From: Enterobacteriaceae bacterium
Lineage (GTDB): Bacteria > Pseudomonadota > Gammaproteobacteria > Enterobacterales > Enterobacteriaceae
Assembly: GCA_022712475.1 (NCBI GenBank)
Contig: JALAGK010000153.1
Span: 1 to 9,774 of the forward strand
DNA: 9,774 nt
Direction of reading: 5' to 3'
The translations under genes and the position numbers were made by a program. Shown one piece after another: positions 1 through 6,722 of the stretch. Below the pieces are notes generated by a model. It was given only the letters and a program-made list of their open reading frames with translations, was not told the DNA's origin and did no database searches. How positions within the stretch are numbered: the first letter of the stretch is position 1; each line of letters starts with the position of its first letter.

Positions 1-260
1 CCCCGCAACGAAATCGCCGCTTCGCGGGGCGCTCACCTCCTGGCATTCAGCCTGCGGCCGGCGCGACTCGTGATTGCCTGGCCCATCCCTGGGCCTCGCC
101 CCTTCGGGACCAACGCCTGCGGCGTTGTTCAACATTGCTCCTGGCAATGTTGTCCTGTCTCGTTTCGCCTCAGCCCGCCATCCCTGGCAGGCTGATCTTG
201 TCTTCACGCCTCCGGCTCGCCGATTTCAGCGGGGGGCAGCAACCCCACACTGTATGCCGG
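1..260. repeat. GC-rich stem-loop cluster, probable dispersed intergenic repeat
   Basis: This stretch of the nudE-mrcA intergenic region is a run of short inverted repeats. Stems seen directly: CCCCGC 1-6 with GCGGGG 24-29; GGCCCA 80-85 with TGGGCC 90-95; CCC 100-102 with GGG 106-108; CAACGCC 111-117 with GGCGTTG 121-127; CAACATTGC 130-138 with GCAATGTTG 144-152; and CAGCC-c-GCCA 171-180 with TGGC-a-GGCTG 185-194, which has one mismatch. The loops are only 3-5 bases in the cluster from 80 to 194. Frames across it are open, but the predicted peptides are rich in Pro, Arg and Cys and match no family I know. From memory, similar hairpin strings recur between genes in several Enterobacter-like genomes; that part is recollection. 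There is only one copy in this window, and the boundaries are approximate. Confidence 0.5.
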
Positions 261-303
261 TGCACGTTAAAAATGAATGCATGCGCTGCCCATCTGCGTC
301 AAG

Positions 304-332
304 GAAAGAAAAAGGCCCGATGACTCGGGCCT
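304..332 (-). terminator. Intrinsic terminator of mrcA
   Basis: Read on the minus strand, an 8-bp stem (AGGCCCGA with TCGGGCCT, positions 313-320 and 325-332) with a four-base loop is followed by a U-rich tract, which is the A-rich run at 304-313 on the plus strand. It lies about 95 bases beyond the mrcA stop codon in the correct orientation. The plus strand has no U tract after the stem, so the terminator acts mainly on mrcA transcripts. Confidence 0.8.
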
Positions 333-340
333 CAAAAAGC

Positions 341-394
341 GTCACATTCTTAAGCGTTAAAATGAATTTCTGTTAATAAAAATGCTTAAGTGAC
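341..394 (-). repeat. Inverted repeat in the mrcA 3' UTR, possible first of tandem terminators
   Basis: GTCAC-att-CTTAAGC at 341-355 is complementary to GCTTAAGTGAC at 384-394, leaving a 3-base bulge and an AT-rich loop of about 28 bases. On the minus strand the stem comes after the mrcA stop and is followed by a short T run (plus-strand aaaaag near 334-339), just before the stronger terminator. It may be an auxiliary terminator or a 3'-end protecting structure; neither role is proven by the sequence. Confidence 0.4.
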
Positions 395-425
395 TGGCAT
401 TACTCCTTAACGAAGCATTTTCACA

Positions 426-2975
426 TCAGAACAGTTCCTGGGCTTCACCATTGTCGTAAATGGTGGTGCCGACATCACTCACCGCCTGACGGGTCGGCTG
501 GGTGCCTTCAACGAAGTATTCGTCGCGACTGTTACCACCGCCGGAGAGTTGACCGGAGTAGCGGTCTATCTTCATGGTAACAACGCCAGGCGGCGGCGTG
601 AGCGGCTCTTCTGGTACACCTTCCAGCACCATCTTCATGTAAGCATCCCATGCGGGCTGCGCTGTTTTCGCCCCACCTTCGTAACCGGAAATCTGGTCGC
701 GAATAGCACCTGAGGCACTGGTGCGCCCAAGATTGCGGCGGTGGTCGTCAAACCCAATCCATACAGAGGTTACAACCCCTGGTCCGTAACCTGAGAACCA
801 GGCGTCTTTTGAGCTGTTGGTGGTACCGGTTTTACCACCAATATCACGACGTTTGAGATCACGTGCGGCGCGCCAGCCCGTACCCTGCCAGCCTGGCTCG
901 CCGTAAATATTGGTATTAAGCGCACTCTTAATCAAAAACGCCAGCGGCGTATTGATGACGTGTGGTGCATAACCCGGCGCGTTAGTTTGAGCCACCAGCG
1001 CCTGGTTGGCCTGTTGTAACTGCGGCTGCGGCAGCGCCTGATTCTGGCGGGCCTGCGATGTTGCGATGTCTTCTACATCCTGGGCTTCAATGACCGACTT
1101 TTGCGTGTCGCCATAAATCACCGGGACGTTGCACTGCGGACAGGCCACTTTGGGCTGGGCTTCAAACACTGTTTGTCCCTGCACATTCACGATGCGGGTT
1201 ATGAAATAGGGGTCAACCAGGAAGCCGCCGTTGGACATCACGGCGTAGCCGCGTGCGACCTGGAGCGGTGTGAATGAGGCTGAGCCCAGTGCCAGTGATT
1301 CAGTACGCACAATATTCTGTGCCGGGAAGCCGAAGCGCTGAAGGTATTCAGCTGCATAATCCACGCCCATCGCGCGCATGGCGCGCACCATGACCACGTT
1401 CTTGGATTGACCAAGCCCCTGGCGCAGGCGGATAGGACCAGCATACTGTGGCGGTGAGTTCTTTGGACGCCAGTCAGAGCCTGAGCCGACGTCCCAACGT
1501 GAGATCGGCACATCGTTGATGATGCTGGCAAGTGTCATGCCTTTATCCATGGCGGCGGTATACAGGAACGGCTTGATGTTGGAGCCGACCTGGCGCAGCG
1601 CCTGCGTGGCACGGTTGAATTTGCTCTGGTTAAAGTCAAAGCCACCAACCAGGGCCATGACGGCGCCGTCGTGCGGATTGATGGAAACCAGTGCGGAGTT
1701 GACGTCAGGCACCTGACCTAACCACCAACGCTCATCTTCCTGGCGCACCCAGATTTGCTGGCCGGCCTGCACAACGTCGGTGACTTTGCGCGGTGTAGCG
1801 CCCTGCTGGGTATCTGAGCGCCACGGGCGCGCCCAGCGCATGGCGTCCATTGTCAGCTCAACGGCGCTGCCGTCTGCGAGCGTAACCTGGGCAGCAGTCG
1901 GTGTCGCGCGCGTCACCACTGCGGGCAACATCGGCCCGTAAGTGGGCAATGCTTTGAGCTCGGTGAGGATTTTCTTGTGTGTCCAGGGTGTTTCACCCAC
2001 TTTCCACAGTTGCTTTGACGGGCCGCGATAGCCGTGTCGCATGTCATAGGCAATCACGTTATCACGCAGCGCTTTCTGCCCGGCCTGCTGAACCTTGCGG
2101 GTGATGGTGGTGTAAACCCGGTAGCCGTCGTTGTAGGCGTCCTCTCCGTAGCGCTTAACCATTTCCTGGCGCACCATTTCGGCGATATACGGCGCGGAGA
2201 AGGCAATCTGCGGCCCGTGATAGCTCGCAACCAGTTGTTGGCTGCGTGCCTGATTGAATTCCTGCTGGCTGATATAACCTTCGCCAAGCATACGTGACAG
2301 CACCACATTGCGTCGGGAAGTGGCTCTGTCGAGTGAGTAAATGGGGTTAAAGGTTGATGGGGCTTTCGGTAACCCGGCAATCATCGCCATTTCGCTCAAT
2401 GTGAGCTGGTTTACCGTTTTGCCGAAATAAACCTGTGCCGCTGCACCTACACCATAGGCGCGGTAGCCGAGATAAATTTTGTTGAGGTACAGCTCAAGGA
2501 TCTCATCTTTATTCAGCAGCTGCTCAATACGGATAGCCAGGAACACCTCTTTAATTTTACGCAGTAACGTGCGTTCCGGGCTGAGATAGAAATTACGCGC
2601 CAGCTGTTGGGTAATGGTACTCGCACCCTGCGAGGCATGGCCGGAGAACATCGCCACGCTGGCCGCGCGGAAAATACCAACCGGGTCGACGCCGTGATGC
2701 TCGTAGAAGCGGCTGTCTTCGGTAGCAATAAACGCTCTGACCATTTGTGGTGGAATGTCGCTGAGTTTCAGTGGAATACGGCGCTTCTCACCAAACTGGT
2801 CGATAAGCTCTCCGTCAGCGCTGTAGACCTGCATAGGGATCTGCAGCTGAACCTCTTTGATCGTGGCGACATCCGGCAATTGTGGCTCTACGTATTTGTA
2901 CAAGCCGTATATCGACCCTGCTCCCAGCAGAATGCAACACACTGTAAGGATTAATAAATACTTTACGAACTTCAC
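426..2975 (-). CDS. mrcA: Penicillin-binding protein 1a (bifunctional peptidoglycan synthase)
   Basis: Polymerises lipid II into glycan strands and cross-links their stem peptides at the periplasmic face of the inner membrane. The 849 residues compare with about 850 in E. coli PBP1a. An N-terminal membrane anchor (about residues 5-27) precedes the GT51 glycosyltransferase domain, with catalytic E86 in the ATEDSRFYEHHG motif and GASTITQQ at 117-124. The penicillin-binding transpeptidase domain has the active-site serine S465 in SNIK, SKN at about 524-526 and KTGT at about 715-718. An OB-like insert lies between the two domains, and a Q/P-rich stretch near 640-665 interrupts the transpeptidase domain. 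The start is GTG (plus-strand CAC at 2973-2975), as I recall for E. coli; a weak GGGA lies about ten bases upstream. The gene is intact, transcribed divergently from hofM, and followed by a terminator. Its outer-membrane activator LpoA is encoded elsewhere. Confidence 0.97.
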   Translation of the reverse strand: MKFVKYLLILTVCCILLGAGSIYGLYKYVEPQLPDVATIKEVQLQIPMQVYSADGELIDQFGEKRRIPLKLSDIPPQMVRAFIATEDSRFYEHHGVDPVGIFRAASVAMFSGHASQGASTITQQLARNFYLSPERTLLRKIKEVFLAIRIEQLLNKDEILELYLNKIYLGYRAYGVGAAAQVYFGKTVNQLTLSEMAMIAGLPKAPSTFNPIYSLDRATSRRNVVLSRMLGEGYISQQEFNQARSQQLVASYHGPQIAFSAPYIAEMVRQEMVKRYGEDAYNDGYRVYTTITRKVQQAGQKALRDNVIAYDMRHGYRGPSKQLWKVGETPWTHKKILTELKALPTYGPMLPAVVTRATPTAAQVTLADGSAVELTMDAMRWARPWRSDTQQGATPRKVTDVVQAGQQIWVRQEDERWWLGQVPDVNSALVSINPHDGAVMALVGGFDFNQSKFNRATQALRQVGSNIKPFLYTAAMDKGMTLASIINDVPISRWDVGSGSDWRPKNSPPQYAGPIRLRQGLGQSKNVVMVRAMRAMGVDYAAEYLQRFGFPAQNIVRTESLALGSASFTPLQVARGYAVMSNGGFLVDPYFITRIVNVQGQTVFEAQPKVACPQCNVPVIYGDTQKSVIEAQDVEDIATSQARQNQALPQPQLQQANQALVAQTNAPGYAPHVINTPLAFLIKSALNTNIYGEPGWQGTGWRAARDLKRRDIGGKTGTTNSSKDAWFSGYGPGVVTSVWIGFDDHRRNLGRTSASGAIRDQISGYEGGAKTAQPAWDAYMKMVLEGVPEEPLTPPPGVVTMKIDRYSGQLSGGGNSRDEYFVEGTQPTRQAVSDVGTTIYDNGEAQELF

Positions 2976-3027
2976 TCGGAATTTCCCATTTAGTTTCAGC
3001 TGGGCAGTTTATAAACAAGCGGGCGGT

Positions 3028-3056
3028 AGTATAAAGGCAAGCCAGACGCTTTGATA
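3028..3056 (-). promoter_or_regulatory. Candidate mrcA promoter
   Basis: On the minus strand, TATACT (3033-3028) is a near-consensus -10 box. The hexamer 17 bases upstream (TATCAA, 3056-3051) is a poor -35, suggesting either weak activity or help from an activator. Transcription would begin near 3021-3023, giving a leader of about 45 bases before the GTG. On the plus strand TATAAA at 3030-3035 overlaps it and could be a weak hofM -10 box, so the two divergent promoters may compete. The perfect palindrome GTTTATAAAC lies at 3007-3016. Confidence 0.4.
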
Positions 3057-3077
3057 TGTCATTTTCATCACGATGAA
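3057..3077. promoter_or_regulatory. Overlapping palindromes, CRP-like site between mrcA and hofM
   Basis: TGTCA (3057-3061), six bases, then TCACG (3068-3072) matches the CRP core TGTGA-N6-TCACA at eight of ten positions. A second symmetric element, TTCATC-AC-GATGAA, covers 3064-3077 and ends one base before the hofM Shine-Dalgarno. The CRP-like centre at 3064.5 lies about 42-44 bases upstream of the inferred mrcA start, close to class II activator spacing. For hofM it is too near the start codon to act as a conventional activator. In E. coli the hof operon is reported to belong to the Sxy/CRP-S regulon; the site here is not a good match to the CRP-S core TGCGA-N6-TCGCA. Confidence 0.3.
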
Positions 3078-3093
3078 CGGGGAGAAGCCGCGT

Positions 3094-3882
3094 ATGGTAT
3101 TTAAAAGCTGGCGAATAGGCCTTGATATTCAATGTGATGGCGCACGCGCCGTCGCCCTTTCCCAGGGCAGGCACGGCTGGTATCTGCAGCGCTGGTGGGA
3201 TTTTCCTCATTTAAAAACTGCACCTACCGGACAGATAGTGTTGCCAGAGGCAATGGCCGACTGGCACCGTCAGCTGCCGCTGGGTGCGCAATTACGGGTA
3301 TCGTTTCCGGGTTCTCGCACACTCCAGAAAACAGTAACGGCAGAACCGGGCGCTCTGACTGAGGCCCAGCGTGCGATGTACCTCGCGTCCAGTTTAAGTA
3401 GACCGCTGCATATGAACGCTGCTGAACTTAGCCTGGATTATTGTACTCAGTCCTCGGGGGAATATGCCGTGACCGCCGCACGGCGAGAAGAGGTTGAGGC
3501 GATGCGAATGGCACTTCATCAGATACGCCTTATACCCATAGCCCTCGCGCCAGACGCCAGCGCATTGCAAAGTTTGATTCCGTTTATTACCGCAGAGGGA
3601 TACAGCACGGTTATTCATCAGTCTGGCGAGTATTGGCTGTGGGCCAGCGCGGCGTGCTGGGGCAGTGTGGATAAGGCGCAGGTCGCAACAGTCCCCGCGC
3701 TTTGTCAGCACATCGCTGTGCAAATGTCTCAGGTCGTTACCTGTCATCAGGCGCTTGCAGTAAATGGCGTTGCGTATTTTGACCCCTGGAGCGCTCTTGT
3801 ACGTCTGCAACCGCCGTTGCCTGAGAAGGGGGAGCATTACGCGGTGGCGCTCGCTCTGGCGTTGGCAAGGGTGCACCAGTGA
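3094..3882 (+). CDS. hofM: HofM, PilM-like actin-fold protein for DNA utilisation
   Basis: A 262-residue cytoplasmic protein, comparable with E. coli HofM (about 259). Family members resemble PilM, the actin-like ATPase-fold protein that recruits the PilN-PilO membrane complex in type IV pili. The start is a PilM-like strand (IGLDIQ, about residues 8-13) followed by ARAVAL, and the segments SFPGSRTLQ, PDASALQ and DPW-(9)-PPLP are shared with E. coli HofM as I recall it. There is no signal peptide or membrane segment. The ATG at 3094 is preferred over an in-frame ATG at 3073 because GGGGAG (3079-3084) sits nine bases upstream and the protein then begins like E. coli HofM. First gene of the hof operon; its stop overlaps the hofN GTG by four bases. 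Overall similarity to E. coli is modest, unlike the flanking genes. Confidence 0.85.
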   Translation: MVFKSWRIGLDIQCDGARAVALSQGRHGWYLQRWWDFPHLKTAPTGQIVLPEAMADWHRQLPLGAQLRVSFPGSRTLQKTVTAEPGALTEAQRAMYLASSLSRPLHMNAAELSLDYCTQSSGEYAVTAARREEVEAMRMALHQIRLIPIALAPDASALQSLIPFITAEGYSTVIHQSGEYWLWASAACWGSVDKAQVATVPALCQHIAVQMSQVVTCHQALAVNGVAYFDPWSALVRLQPPLPEKGEHYAVALALALARVHQ

Positions 3883-4427
3883 ACGCGTTGGTGAATCTAC
3901 TGGCGTGGCGCGAGCAGCGCCTGACATCCCGCCTGCGCTTGTGGCTTATTGCGCTGGGCGGGGCGAGTTGTGTTGTGCTTTTTATTGTTGTCTGGCGCAG
4001 CGCGGCAATCGTGCAGCAAGCGCAGCACCAGCGCCTGTTAGCCAATAACGAGCGCGATATTCTGCATAAGGTCGAACAGTTGGTTGCCAGCGCGCGTGAG
4101 CAGGAAAAGCTACTTGTAAGCCAGCGGGAAGGCGTGCGCCAGATACAGGGGCGTCAGGCGCAAACCCAGCGCTGGAGTAATGCGCTGCTGGCGCTCACGC
4201 AGATGTTGCCGCCTCAGGTGTGGCTTAGCACGCTGGAAATACATAAAGATGCGATGCGTGTAGACGGGCTGTCTCGCGATGAAGCTGGTGTGTATGCGTT
4301 GCACACCCATCCATCGTCAGCCGGACTGCGGCTGAGTCACCAGGGAGCGATAACGCGCGAGCGCAGCGGTGAGTGGCGTTTTAGCCTGACGTTCAGCATC
4401 GGAGGTGTACATGTCGTCACTCCCTGA
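3879..4427 (+). CDS. hofN: HofN, PilN-like inner-membrane protein
   Basis: 182 residues, against about 179 in E. coli HofN. A short cytoplasmic tail (MNALVNLLAWREQR) corresponds to the conserved PilN N-terminus that docks on PilM. It is followed by one membrane segment (about 20-38), a charged Q/R/E-rich helical stretch (about 45-95, likely coiled coil), and a ferredoxin-like periplasmic domain containing LPPQVWLSTLE and the following strands, typical of PilN. The start is GTG at 3879-3881, overlapping the hofM TGA in the arrangement GTGA, so translation is probably coupled to hofM. The role is inferred: assembly of a trans-envelope complex with HofM and HofO, linked in E. coli to use of external DNA as a nutrient. 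Confidence 0.82.
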   Translation: MNALVNLLAWREQRLTSRLRLWLIALGGASCVVLFIVVWRSAAIVQQAQHQRLLANNERDILHKVEQLVASAREQEKLLVSQREGVRQIQGRQAQTQRWSNALLALTQMLPPQVWLSTLEIHKDAMRVDGLSRDEAGVYALHTHPSSAGLRLSHQGAITRERSGEWRFSLTFSIGGVHVVTP

Positions 4428-4866
4428 ACGTTGGTTGACAGTACACTGGTGTTGGCGGTTTCTGAGTACGCTTGGGGTTATGGCACTGATGTACGGTGTG
4501 CTAAGCACGCTGGCAGATAAATGCTGGCCTGCTGACAGGCCGCTTCAGGAACACCAACGCCTGCTTAGGGCACAAACGCGTCAGAATTATCAGTACCTCA
4601 GACAACACGCGATGGCTGACACCGACTTCGTCGCCGTACCACCGTTGCGCCCTTTCTCCGCACTTACGCTGAGTCGGGAGAGCCAGAGTCGGCTTGTGAG
4701 TTGGCAGCCAGGTTCGCCGTCTTCTGAATTAATCCTGGAGGTGAGCTGGCCACAGCTACCGATGCTGTTTACGCTGTTGGGTGAACAGCACATTAAGCCT
4801 GAGAGCGTCAGGCTGCAAATGCATGAGCAGGTGCTCACTCTCACGCTGCGACTTGGGGAAACGTAA
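4411..4866 (+). CDS. hofO: HofO, PilO-like inner-membrane protein
   Basis: 151 residues, close to E. coli HofO (about 146). It has a short N-terminal tail, one membrane segment (about 15-33), a helical linker (PLQEHQRLLRAQTRQNYQYL) and a C-terminal periplasmic domain with the pattern SRLVSWQPG...LILEVSW, matching the LVSWHP region I recall in E. coli HofO. I chose ATG 4411 because GGAGG at 4401-4405 lies five bases upstream. An in-frame GTG at 4405 overlaps that Shine-Dalgarno and would add only two residues. The gene starts 17 bases inside the hofN 3' end, and its TAA overlaps the hofP ATG by one base. PilO proteins pair with PilN in the periplasm; the same is inferred here. Confidence 0.8.
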   Translation: MSSLPERWLTVHWCWRFLSTLGVMALMYGVLSTLADKCWPADRPLQEHQRLLRAQTRQNYQYLRQHAMADTDFVAVPPLRPFSALTLSRESQSRLVSWQPGSPSSELILEVSWPQLPMLFTLLGEQHIKPESVRLQMHEQVLTLTLRLGET

Positions 4867-5165
4867 TGAGAGCATGGCTACTGATGTTGTTTATCGCCAT
4901 ACCCTGCCAGGGCGCGCGTAACCCGTTTATTCCACTGCCGGACCTCTGTACCCGTTTGTTTCAGGGCTGGGTGTTGCGCGGTATTTCTCAAACATCAGGA
5001 AAGACTGCGCAGGCGCTGGTCAGCACGCCTGAGGGTTGGGTAAGGCTACAAACCGGCACCGAGCCATTGCCGGGTTGGCAGGTTGCTGGCATCACCCATG
5101 AGAATGTGCTGATGCAGGCGCAAAACACGTGTGCACCTGTCAGGATCGAGAGGCCAGAAAAATGA
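4866..5165 (+). CDS. hofP: HofP, short PilP-like periplasmic protein
   Basis: 99 residues, clearly shorter than E. coli HofP (about 134). An N-terminal hydrophobic signal (about 3-15) precedes RNPF, the equivalent of the RDPF motif that begins mature PilP-type proteins. A small beta-rich region follows (WVLRGI...ALVSTPEGWVRLQTG...GWQVAGIT...VLMQ). Two cysteines, C28 (in DLC) and C89 (in NTC), sit at the same places as in E. coli HofP and may form a disulfide. Protein and gene end soon after C89, so the hydrophilic tail present in E. coli is missing. C14 lies near the signal, but AIPC is not a proper lipobox. Expected to link the HofN-HofO complex to the HofQ secretin. It starts in the hofO stop (TAATG). 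Confidence 0.75.
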   Translation: MRAWLLMLFIAIPCQGARNPFIPLPDLCTRLFQGWVLRGISQTSGKTAQALVSTPEGWVRLQTGTEPLPGWQVAGITHENVLMQAQNTCAPVRIERPEK

Positions 5166-5172
5166 GGTATTC

Positions 5173-6411
5173 ATGATAAAGGCAATGTTGCTTATGGCAA
5201 CGTTATTCGCGCCAACGCTGGTGATGGCGAAGGATTCAGACAAGGTTACGCTTTTGATGGACGATGTGCCGGTGGTACAGATCCTGCAAGCGCTGGTGGA
5301 AAATCAGCGTTACAGTCTGGTCGTTGCGCCTGGCGTGGAGGGTAAACTTTCTCTGAATTTTGCAGCAGTACCCTGGAAGCAGGCATTTGAAACGGTGATT
5401 GGTGCGGCAGGATTACGTTTTGAAAAACGTGGTGAGGTACTGAGCGTTTGGCCTGCGGGCGCGCGGGAAGCACAGATAACAAATAAGCCTGCACAGAAAA
5501 GTAAGCGCCTGCCCACCCAGCGTGAGGTATTTGCGCTCAGTCACGCTGATGCTACAGAGCTGGCGAGTGCGATGAAGAATGTAGGTGAGCGTTTACTTAG
5601 CTCTAATGGCAGTGTGACGGTGGACGCGCGTACTAATCGCTTGTTAGTGGATGATACCCGGGCATCGCTTACGAACCTGCGTTCATGGATTAAAGAGATG
5701 GACCGCCCGGTCGGCCAGGTGGAGTTGGCTGCCCATATCGTCACCATGACGCAACAAAGCCTGCATGAGCTGGGGGTAAAGTGGTTTCGCAGCTCTAAGG
5801 CAACAGCACAGGGTCCCGCAGACGGGCGCGCATTTGGCGTTGATCTTGCCGTAACGCAGCCGGGGAGTTTTGTCGGTTTTAACGTTGGTCGGATTAACGG
5901 GCGTCAGCTTGAGCTGGAACTGTCAGCGCTTGAGCGCAAGCAGCAGCTCGCGTTCATTGCCAGCCCGCGCCTGCTGGCGGCGCACCGCCAGCAGGCTAGC
6001 ATCAAACAGGGAACCGAAATTCCTTATCAGACATCTTCTGGCGAGAGTTCGAGTGCTAGCGTGCAGTTCAAAGAAGCGGTGTTGGGGATGGAGGTCATGC
6101 CCACCATCCTGCCGGCGCAGCGGATACGGCTTAAACTGCGCATTAGTCAGAACGCGCCGGGACAAAAGCTGCAACAGGCGGATGGAGAAGTATTGCTTAT
6201 CGATAAGCAAGAGATTGAAACACAGATAGAAATGAATGAAGGTGAAACAGTGGCGCTTGGCGGTATCTTCCAGCAGCGCGGGCATGCAGGCCGCGATGGG
6301 GTACCGGGTTTGAGTAAAGTCCCGCTGTTGGGGGGGCTGTTCCGGCATACGGCCAGTGAAAATGAGCGCCGGGAGTTGGTCGTGTTCATCACGCCGCGGC
6401 TGGTAAAATAG
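5173..6411 (+). CDS. hofQ: HofQ, outer-membrane secretin (PilQ/ComE-like)
   Basis: 412 residues, the same length as E. coli HofQ. A signal peptide (MIKAMLLMATLFAPTLVMA, cleavage after residue 19) leads into an STN/N0-like domain (about 24-94), an N1/secretin short domain (about 118-178) and the beta-barrel secretin domain (about 190-412) with the hallmark VPGLSKVPLLGGLF at 377-390 and the FITPRLV ending. It should form a multimeric outer-membrane channel; in E. coli the homologue is needed to grow on DNA. ATG 5173 is chosen because GAGG at 5164-5167 lies five bases upstream, the signal peptide begins there and the length then equals E. coli. An in-frame ATG at 5131 would bury the signal. It begins seven bases after hofP. 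The pilus ATPase, platform and pilin genes are not in this window. Confidence 0.93.
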   Translation: MIKAMLLMATLFAPTLVMAKDSDKVTLLMDDVPVVQILQALVENQRYSLVVAPGVEGKLSLNFAAVPWKQAFETVIGAAGLRFEKRGEVLSVWPAGAREAQITNKPAQKSKRLPTQREVFALSHADATELASAMKNVGERLLSSNGSVTVDARTNRLLVDDTRASLTNLRSWIKEMDRPVGQVELAAHIVTMTQQSLHELGVKWFRSSKATAQGPADGRAFGVDLAVTQPGSFVGFNVGRINGRQLELELSALERKQQLAFIASPRLLAAHRQQASIKQGTEIPYQTSSGESSSASVQFKEAVLGMEVMPTILPAQRIRLKLRISQNAPGQKLQQADGEVLLIDKQEIETQIEMNEGETVALGGIFQQRGHAGRDGVPGLSKVPLLGGLFRHTASENERRELVVFITPRLVK

Positions 6412-6649
6412 TAAGAATCAAGCGTAGCCTATGATGCTTTTATTGCTCAGGTATTGCCCGAAACTTCCGCCTGCGCGATAAGCTGCGCTTTTTTATCGTT
6501 AATCACTGTCAACAATTTGACGCCAGAAGGGAATTAGCATACAAGGTGTAGCGATTCCGTTAAGGGGTAGTTGGCGTATCTAATGCCCGTAACCGAACTT
6601 TTGCGCTGCGTGCAGCATTGTCTCTCGCGGCGTAGGGGTATTTATTCGG
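6412..6649 (+). other. Intergenic region between hofQ and the aroK promoter
   Basis: No convincing gene is seen here. The stretch contains a weak hairpin just after hofQ (see 6476-6498) and a small palindrome GCTGC-gt-GCAGC at 6605-6616. Two tiny frames, 6431-6481 (16 codons) and 6583-6666 (27 codons), lack good ribosome binding sites. In E. coli the equivalent interval carries upstream aroK promoters, so additional promoter elements may lie here, but I could not pick a clear one. Confidence 0.4.
6476..6498 (+). terminator. Weak terminator-like hairpin after hofQ
   Basis: CGATAA (6476-6481) pairs with TTATCG (6493-6498), with an inner pairing of AAGC and GCTT around a TGC loop. A run of six T residues at 6489-6494 lies within the right arm. 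It is placed 65 bases after the hofQ stop, where an end to the hof transcript would be expected. The stem is short and bulged, so termination is probably partial, if it happens at all. Confidence 0.3.
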
Positions 6650-6679
6650 TTGCCAAACTGCCTTGAGTGTTGAGATAAT
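6650..6679 (+). promoter_or_regulatory. Candidate sigma-70 promoter for aroK-aroB-damX
   Basis: TTGCCA (6650-6655) and GATAAT (6674-6679) are good -35 and -10 hexamers with an 18-base spacer. Transcription would start near 6686, about 37 bases before the leader ATG at 6723 and about 110 bases before aroK. A second possible -10 box, TATAGC at 6700-6705, has no good -35 partner, and a start from it would remove the leader's ribosome binding site. The E. coli aroK operon is known to be driven from more than one promoter in this region. Confidence 0.6.
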
Positions 6680-6722
6680 TTTCAGTCTGACTCTCGCACT
6701 ATAGCTAAAGGGGTTTCAGTTC

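Noticed and set aside
74..376. Plus-strand frame of 100 codons (and a 62-codon frame at 135-323) left of mrcA
   Set aside because: They run through the hairpin repeat and the mrcA terminator, lack a ribosome site, and encode Pro/Arg/Cys-rich peptides of no known family; open frames here follow from GC-rich repeat DNA.
386..425. Minus-strand AAGGAG followed closely by an ATG after the mrcA stop
   Set aside because: The spacing is only two bases and the frame stops after four codons, so it is not a credible gene.
3073..3093. Upstream in-frame ATG for hofM
   Set aside because: The Shine-Dalgarno GGGGAG lies between it and ATG 3094, and the added residues do not match the family start.
3394..3927. 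Antisense frame of 177 codons opposite hofM and hofN
   Set aside because: Shadow of the coding strand: no ribosome site, unrecognisable product, and hofM on the plus strand is supported by family motifs and operon context.
4899..4910. Possible lipoprotein cysteine in HofP (AIPC)
   Set aside because: Proline just before the cysteine does not fit the lipobox, which needs a small residue such as Gly, Ala or Ser there.
5131..5172. Upstream in-frame ATG for hofQ
   Set aside because: It would bury the signal peptide and overlap hofP; ATG 5173 has a proper ribosome site and gives the family length.
5923..6348. Antisense frame of 141 codons opposite the secretin domain of hofQ
   Set aside because: Lies entirely within a well-supported conserved domain and shows no family features of its own.
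6583..6666. 27-codon frame in the hofQ-aroK gap
   Set aside because: The nearest G-rich stretch is about 16 bases away, and the frame runs through the candidate aroK -35 box and ends inside the promoter spacer; likely chance.
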